A DNA stretch of 64,000 bases from assembly GCA_036130055.1 (NCBI GenBank), contig JAYYOR010000014.1, positions 78,719 to 142,718 on the forward strand, given 5' to 3'. Below the pieces are notes generated by a model. It was given only the letters and a program-made list of their open reading frames with translations, was not told the origin of the DNA and ran no database searches. The stretch comes from TMED69 sp036130055. GTDB lineage: Bacteria > Pseudomonadota > Gammaproteobacteria > Ga0077536. The translations under genes and the position numbers were made by a program. This document shows, piece after piece, positions 57,396-64,000 of the stretch; the first letter of the stretch is position 1, and each line of letters starts with the position of its first letter.

Positions 57396-58157
57396 ATGAA
57401 GTCTATTGACATCAACTGCGACATGGGCGAAAGCTTCGGCAACTGGGTAATGGGTGATGACAGCGGAATGATGCAGAGAGTTACAACAGCAAACGTAGCA
57501 TGTGGATTTCATGCAAGTGACCCGTTGACAATGCTTGAAACGGTCGTGCTAGCAAAAAAAAATAATGTGAAAATTGGATCTCATCCTGGATTACCTGACT
57601 TATTGGGCTTCGGGCGGAGAATGATGAACATCACTGCTGAGGACGCTCATGCTTATGTCGTCTATCAGACTGGGGCGTTACAAGCTTCTTTAAAAATTCA
57701 TGGAATGAAACTAAATCACATTAAGCCTCACGGTGCTTTCTATTCAATTCTTAAGCATGATAAAGAAATAGCAGAGGCCGTAGCTGATGCCATAAATCAG
57801 TTATCTGATAAACCAATGCTCTACTGGCCAGCACCTACAAATGCCGCTTTGCCCACTGCGGCAAAGCAACTTGGTATACGTGTAATCGGTGAAATTTATC
57901 CGGATCTCCAATACGACGACGATGGAGCTCTGGTTATCCAAAGAAAAAAACATGAAACTGACATTAATTTTGCAGTTAAGCAAGTTGAACAATTTGCACA
58001 GACGAGAACTGTAAGTTCTTTAAATGGTAAGGCGGTAGAGCTCGATGCGGAAAGTATATGTATTCATGGAGATGGTCCAAACGCATTAGAAATTACAGAT
58101 GCTATTATAACGAAACTAAAAAACCTCGATTGCGCAATTAAATCAATCAATCAATAA
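57396..58157 (+). CDS. pxpA: 5-oxoprolinase subunit A / LamB-YcsF family
   Basis: One component of the bacterial 5-oxoprolinase PxpABC, which opens 5-oxoproline to glutamate with ATP. The 253-residue protein opens with INCDMGESFG, followed by VACGFHASDP (about 36-45), IGSHPGLPD and HIKPHGAFY, all diagnostic. TAGGAG precedes the ATG. pxpB and pxpC are absent; a short biotin-carrier gene often linked with this family lies 2.5 kb downstream. Confidence 0.93.
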   Translation: MKSIDINCDMGESFGNWVMGDDSGMMQRVTTANVACGFHASDPLTMLETVVLAKKNNVKIGSHPGLPDLLGFGRRMMNITAEDAHAYVVYQTGALQASLKIHGMKLNHIKPHGAFYSILKHDKEIAEAVADAINQLSDKPMLYWPAPTNAALPTAAKQLGIRVIGEIYPDLQYDDDGALVIQRKKHETDINFAVKQVEQFAQTRTVSSLNGKAVELDAESICIHGDGPNALEITDAIITKLKNLDCAIKSINQ

Positions 58158-58176
58158 CAAAGAAGTCGATAGTACT

Positions 58177-59214
58177 ATGAAATTTGGATTAATTTTTTCT
58201 CAAAGTGTTCCACCAGCCAACGGCAGAGACTGGCACAAACCTTATAAAGATATGTTGGACTGTTTGCCTATAGCAGAGGAACTTGGCTATGAATCATGCT
58301 TTCAGGTATCCCACCACGCCCAAAAGGACGGCTTATGTCCAGGTCCATTGATTGCTTGCGCAGCTGCCGCGGCTGTCACTTCTAAAATGAGAATTGGCAC
58401 GGGTGTTTTGTTAGTACCACTCTATGCTCCCTTAAAACTAGCAGAGGATATAGCGGTACTGGATAACGTATCAAACGGGCGCTTTATCTTTGGTGTAGCG
58501 CCAGGATACGTAGAAGAAGAATTTGCAGCACATCAGATACCTCGTTCAGAAAGGGTATCTAGATTTGAGGAAGCATTAGATCTAATGATAACAGCTTGGA
58601 CTAATGATGAATTTGAGTTTGATGGAACTCATTATAAAGTCCCAAAGACCAGGCTTACCCCAAAACCAGTACAATCTCCTTATCCACCTATTTGGTACGG
58701 AGTCTCGGCGACCAAATCTTTACGAAGAGCAGCGCAAAGAAGGTGTGTGCAAATAATGTCGCCAAGGCATGGGCCTGAAGAACTTCAACAACATTTTACT
58801 CCTTATGAAGAGGAGGCCAAAAAGCTTAATTGGGAAATACCGGAGAGGCCAATCATTAGATCTATTTTTGTTGCCCCCACTCAACAAGAAGCAGAGGAGA
58901 TAGCTGCCCCTGCCTTGAACTACCTGTTTACCGAACTCTATGGTGCTGCATCAGCGGCAGGAGAAAGAACATTAAAAGCCGCAGACGGTAGTGTTATCAC
59001 AGACAAATCGCAAGTCGGATTCGAAAATTTCAAGAATCGTTATATCGTTGGTACGCCGGAATTTGCGATTGAAAAATTGGCAATGTACGAAAAAGCCGTT
59101 TCGCCATCTGAAGTAATTTGTTGGATGCATTTACCTGGTATTACGGGTGAGAATTCAATGAAATCAGTGGAACTTTTTGCAAAAGAAGTGATGCCGGCAT
59201 TTCAGAAAAAGTAA
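58177..59214 (+). CDS. Luciferase-like (LLM) flavin-dependent oxidoreductase
   Basis: A 345-residue member of the F420/FMN-dependent luciferase-like superfamily, TIM-barrel fold. Signatures are the N-terminal KFGLIFSQSVPP, the KMRIGTGVLLVPLYAPLKLAEDIAVLDNVSNGRFIFGV block (about 68-105) and the C-terminal FENFKNRYIVGTPEFAIEKL. Substrate is unknown. It follows pxpA by 19 bases and is directly abutted by the next gene. Confidence 0.9.
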   Translation: MKFGLIFSQSVPPANGRDWHKPYKDMLDCLPIAEELGYESCFQVSHHAQKDGLCPGPLIACAAAAAVTSKMRIGTGVLLVPLYAPLKLAEDIAVLDNVSNGRFIFGVAPGYVEEEFAAHQIPRSERVSRFEEALDLMITAWTNDEFEFDGTHYKVPKTRLTPKPVQSPYPPIWYGVSATKSLRRAAQRRCVQIMSPRHGPEELQQHFTPYEEEAKKLNWEIPERPIIRSIFVAPTQQEAEEIAAPALNYLFTELYGAASAAGERTLKAADGSVITDKSQVGFENFKNRYIVGTPEFAIEKLAMYEKAVSPSEVICWMHLPGITGENSMKSVELFAKEVMPAFQKK

Positions 59215-59613
59215 ATGAAACTCCTAGCCCCAATATCAGTCGGCGAAATATTTGATAAGCTAAGCATTTTACAAATAAAAGAAGAGAAAATTTTAAGCCC
59301 TGAAAAACTTAGCAACATTAAAAACGAAATAGAAGGATTAAAAAAAACTATTAGCAATACTGAATTGGATGAGCAAACTTGTTCGAAAATGCTTGCCGTA
59401 CTTAAAAAAAAACTATATGACACCAACCTAACACTATGGAACATAGAGGACAAACTAAGAAAATTGGAGAATCAAAAAGATTTCGGAGAAGAATTTATTT
59501 CACTAGCTCGCCAGGTTTACATAACAAATGACATGAGAGCATCAATAAAAAAAGAAATAAATGAATTGACTGGATCGGAATTCACCGAAGAAAAGCATTA
59601 CTCAGAATATTAA
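59215..59613 (+). CDS. Coiled-coil protein, DUF6165-like
   Basis: A 132-residue, lysine- and glutamate-rich helical protein whose ATG starts right after the upstream stop codon. The N-terminus (LAPISVGEIFDKLSILQIKEEKI) resembles a family I recall as DUF6165, often near glycosyltransferases; the assignment is from memory and unconfirmed. Most of the chain (about 20-115) looks like coiled coil. It and the next gene look more AT-rich than the pxpA and LLM genes, which may indicate later insertion. Function unknown. Confidence 0.65.
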   Translation: MKLLAPISVGEIFDKLSILQIKEEKILSPEKLSNIKNEIEGLKKTISNTELDEQTCSKMLAVLKKKLYDTNLTLWNIEDKLRKLENQKDFGEEFISLARQVYITNDMRASIKKEINELTGSEFTEEKHYSEY

Positions 59614-59614
59614 A

Positions 59615-60613
59615 ATGTCGAATATTGCAATCTATGTGAGAGAAGATAAATTAGGTGACGCTCTTCTTAAATATCCGGCACTAAGAGCTTTCAAACAAAC
59701 CTTACCAACAAAAAGCAAAATTATTTGGATAATAGGAAATGAATCATCTGTATTTCGCGAGTCATTGTCCTTTTTAAGCAAAGACATAATTTTTTTTTTT
59801 TACGAAAAAATCGACTCAAAACCAATTGTTCAGTTAAAAGATATTTTAGATAAACACAAAGTCAAATATTTGATTAATACAGAATCTAAAATAAGACCTT
59901 GTGTATTTTTAAAAAGAGCACACAAAGGTCTATACATTTGTTCAGCCTTAAATTATCTCTTTTCAGACAGAAAACCAAAAGGTCAAGACTGCAATAATTC
60001 CGTTTTTAATTATTTTTGTAATTTGCTAACACTTGCTAGTGATTCAAAATTAAATTTAGATTTTGACATCGATGTCCCCAAGAATTATAAAAAATATGCA
60101 AATGATGTATTGTCTGAAACGAGATATGTTGGTTTTAGTCCAGGGGCAAGTGATTTTAATAAAGCTTGGAAGACCGATTATTTTATTAAGTTAGCTCTTC
60201 TGAAAAATAAATATCGGTTTCTGCCGGTTTTTTTTCTCGGACCAAATGAAACTCATTTTAAGGAAAAAATTTTAAAAGAAATTCCTGATTGCAAGATCAT
60301 CCCTGGACATAATCTTCCAAAGGATATTAATAATATCCCACTTTTAACAATAGCAACCGCCCGAAAACTCATGTTTTCCGTGGCAAATGACTCGGGTGGA
60401 GGCCATTTGTTAGCGACTGGGCGAAAACCTATGATTACTATTTTCGGAAAAAATAGGGCTGGAAAATTTTTATCTCCCTACTGTAAGCAAACAAGCGTTA
60501 ATACCCAAGACTTCGGAAAAAAAAATGTGGTAGATTTAGAGTACAAGCCAGTGTACGATGAATTCATAAAAATGGTAACAAATATTAATCCGATTTACGA
60601 AAAAAACAACTAA
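59615..60613 (+). CDS. GT9-family (heptosyltransferase-like) glycosyltransferase
   Basis: A 332-residue GT-B glycosyltransferase of family 9, as in LPS heptosyltransferases. The N-terminal REDKLGDALLKYPALRAFKQ, the central GFSPGASDFNKAWKTDYF and the C-terminal VANDSGGGHLLATGRKPMITIFGKN (donor-binding) are recognisable. The sugar and acceptor are unknown. A run of 12 T at 59790-59801 encodes phenylalanines near residue 60 and is a possible slippage site. It starts one base after the preceding stop. Confidence 0.85.
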   Translation: MSNIAIYVREDKLGDALLKYPALRAFKQTLPTKSKIIWIIGNESSVFRESLSFLSKDIIFFFYEKIDSKPIVQLKDILDKHKVKYLINTESKIRPCVFLKRAHKGLYICSALNYLFSDRKPKGQDCNNSVFNYFCNLLTLASDSKLNLDFDIDVPKNYKKYANDVLSETRYVGFSPGASDFNKAWKTDYFIKLALLKNKYRFLPVFFLGPNETHFKEKILKEIPDCKIIPGHNLPKDINNIPLLTIATARKLMFSVANDSGGGHLLATGRKPMITIFGKNRAGKFLSPYCKQTSVNTQDFGKKNVVDLEYKPVYDEFIKMVTNINPIYEKNN

Positions 60614-60650
60614 CAATCTTTGAATTATAAATTAATTTTAGGTTATATCT

Positions 60651-60890
60651 ATGAGTGATAATTTCATCAAAACTCCAATTCCTGGTACTTTCTACAGAAA
60701 ACCTGCTCCAGACAAGCAGCCATTCAAAGAGGTCGGGGACACTTGTAATGAAGGAGATACATTGGGGTTAGTAGAAGTAATGAAGAACTTTCATGAAATA
60801 AAAGCAGGCAAAGCCGGCACCATAAAAGCTTTTTTAGTAGAAGATAACCAACCCGTGACCCCGGGCCAATCAATCGCCGAAATCGAATAA
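60651..60890 (+). CDS. Short biotin-carrier protein (AccB-like)
   Basis: A single biotinyl domain of 79 residues. The biotin-acceptor Lys is in VEVMKNFHEI (the usual EAMKM motif varied to EVMKN); the opening KTPIPGTFYRKPAPD and the ending GQSIAEIE are typical of the short carriers found with LamB/YcsF genes. No biotin carboxylase or carboxyltransferase gene is in the window, so the carrier is an orphan here. It ends 9 bases before the convergent 5S rRNA gene. Confidence 0.85.
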   Translation: MSDNFIKTPIPGTFYRKPAPDKQPFKEVGDTCNEGDTLGLVEVMKNFHEIKAGKAGTIKAFLVEDNQPVTPGQSIAEIE

Positions 60891-60899
60891 AAATTTAAT

Positions 60900-61016
60900 G
60901 CCTGGCGATGACCTACTTTCGCATAGGAAACCCCACACTATCATCGGCGCTGACTAGTTTCACTTCTGAGTTCGAAATGGATTCAGGTGGTACCTAGACG
61001 CTAATGTCACCAGGCA
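60900..61016 (-). rRNA. rrf: 5S ribosomal RNA
   Basis: The terminal helix GCCTGG...CCAGGC is complete, and conserved interior segments are present, such as CCATTTCGAACTCAGAAGTGAAA and the GATGATAGTGTGG loop. It follows 23S by about 76 bases. The minus-strand transcript runs head-on into the short biotin-carrier gene only 9 bases beyond its end. Confidence 0.95.
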
Positions 61017-61092
61017 AACTGATAAATTTGGTAAGAAGTGAGTATTTAACAATACTCGAGGCTTTGTATAACAAAGTACTTTCATAGTTATA

Positions 61093-63973
<2,881 letters not shown>

Positions 63974-63980
<7 letters not shown>

Positions 63981-63988
63981 ATATAACT
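63974..63988. repeat. 5' arm of the 23S processing stem
   Basis: Exact reverse complement of 61087-61101. The last 20 bases of the window beyond the 23S 5' end (63981-64000) belong to the 16S-23S spacer, of which nothing further is visible. Confidence 0.85.
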
Positions 63989-64000
63989 GAAAATACTCTG

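Overview
The window is AT-rich, densely packed chromosomal DNA from a Gram-negative proteobacterium. Several features point to the gamma/beta branch: an LptD-SurA-PdxA-RsmA block, murein-recycling Mpl, ApaH, Coq7, MlaA, the divergent uvrA/ssb pair, the metG/apbC/dcd neighbourhood, and a sigma-54-type promoter before glnK-amtB. Short spacers, many overlapping genes and no insertion sequences or phage genes suggest a compact genome, perhaps a free-living aquatic gammaproteobacterium. A few traits sit oddly with a typical gamma: a long-form IspG, a zinc-finger protein of the alphaproteobacterial/mitochondrial type, and tRNA genes without an encoded CCA. I therefore do not name a genus.

Layout. 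1-14.4 kb: the tail of an unknown gene, mlaA, aroC, htpG, mutS, fdxA, then a minus-strand run metG - RnfB-like ferredoxin - nth - CHASE2 adenylate/guanylate cyclase, and apbC-dcd facing msrB. 14.5-25 kb: a long plus-strand run ispG - mpl - LON-domain protein - lptD - surA - pdxA - rsmA - TRAP permeases dctQ and dctM. 25-29.3 kb: minus-strand nitrogen and signalling genes, with glnK-amtB behind a sigma-54 promoter and closed by a strong terminator, then a second P-II gene, a cyclic-nucleotide-binding/rhodanese protein and aroE. 29.3-36.3 kb: ubiK, apaH, and the minus-strand run uvrA - sugar/nucleoside kinase - lgt - thyA - folA. 36.6-44.1 kb: ssb, an LplT-like MFS protein, zapE, a zinc peptidase, a HAD phosphatase, a Do-type protease, coq7, and rplM-rpsI behind a near-consensus sigma-70 promoter.

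44.3-51 kb is the most accessory part: a cupin, two tiny membrane proteins, a crotonase fused to a FimV-like C-terminus, a dehydrogenase plus CoA-transferase pair, an SMP-30 lactonase plus NTF2-like pair, and a DadA-like oxidase. This looks like small-molecule catabolism with unknown substrates. 51-56.7 kb (minus strand) carries an HU-like protein, a bactofilin - ParA - bactofilin module, a PHA synthase and an orphan lipoamide dehydrogenase. 56.8-60.9 kb has a small zinc-finger gene, two nearly identical tRNA-Arg genes with different anticodons, and a pxpA - luciferase-like oxidoreductase - coiled-coil protein - GT9 glycosyltransferase - short biotin-carrier cluster. The window ends with 5S and complete 23S rRNA genes on the minus strand; 16S would lie beyond position 64000.

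The best leads for something undescribed are the crotonase-FimV fusion, the ParA gene between two bactofilin genes, the tRNA-Arg pair with a switched anticodon, and the interrupted pxpA/biotin-carrier cluster. No CRISPR array, restriction system, toxin-antitoxin pair or other defence system was recognised.
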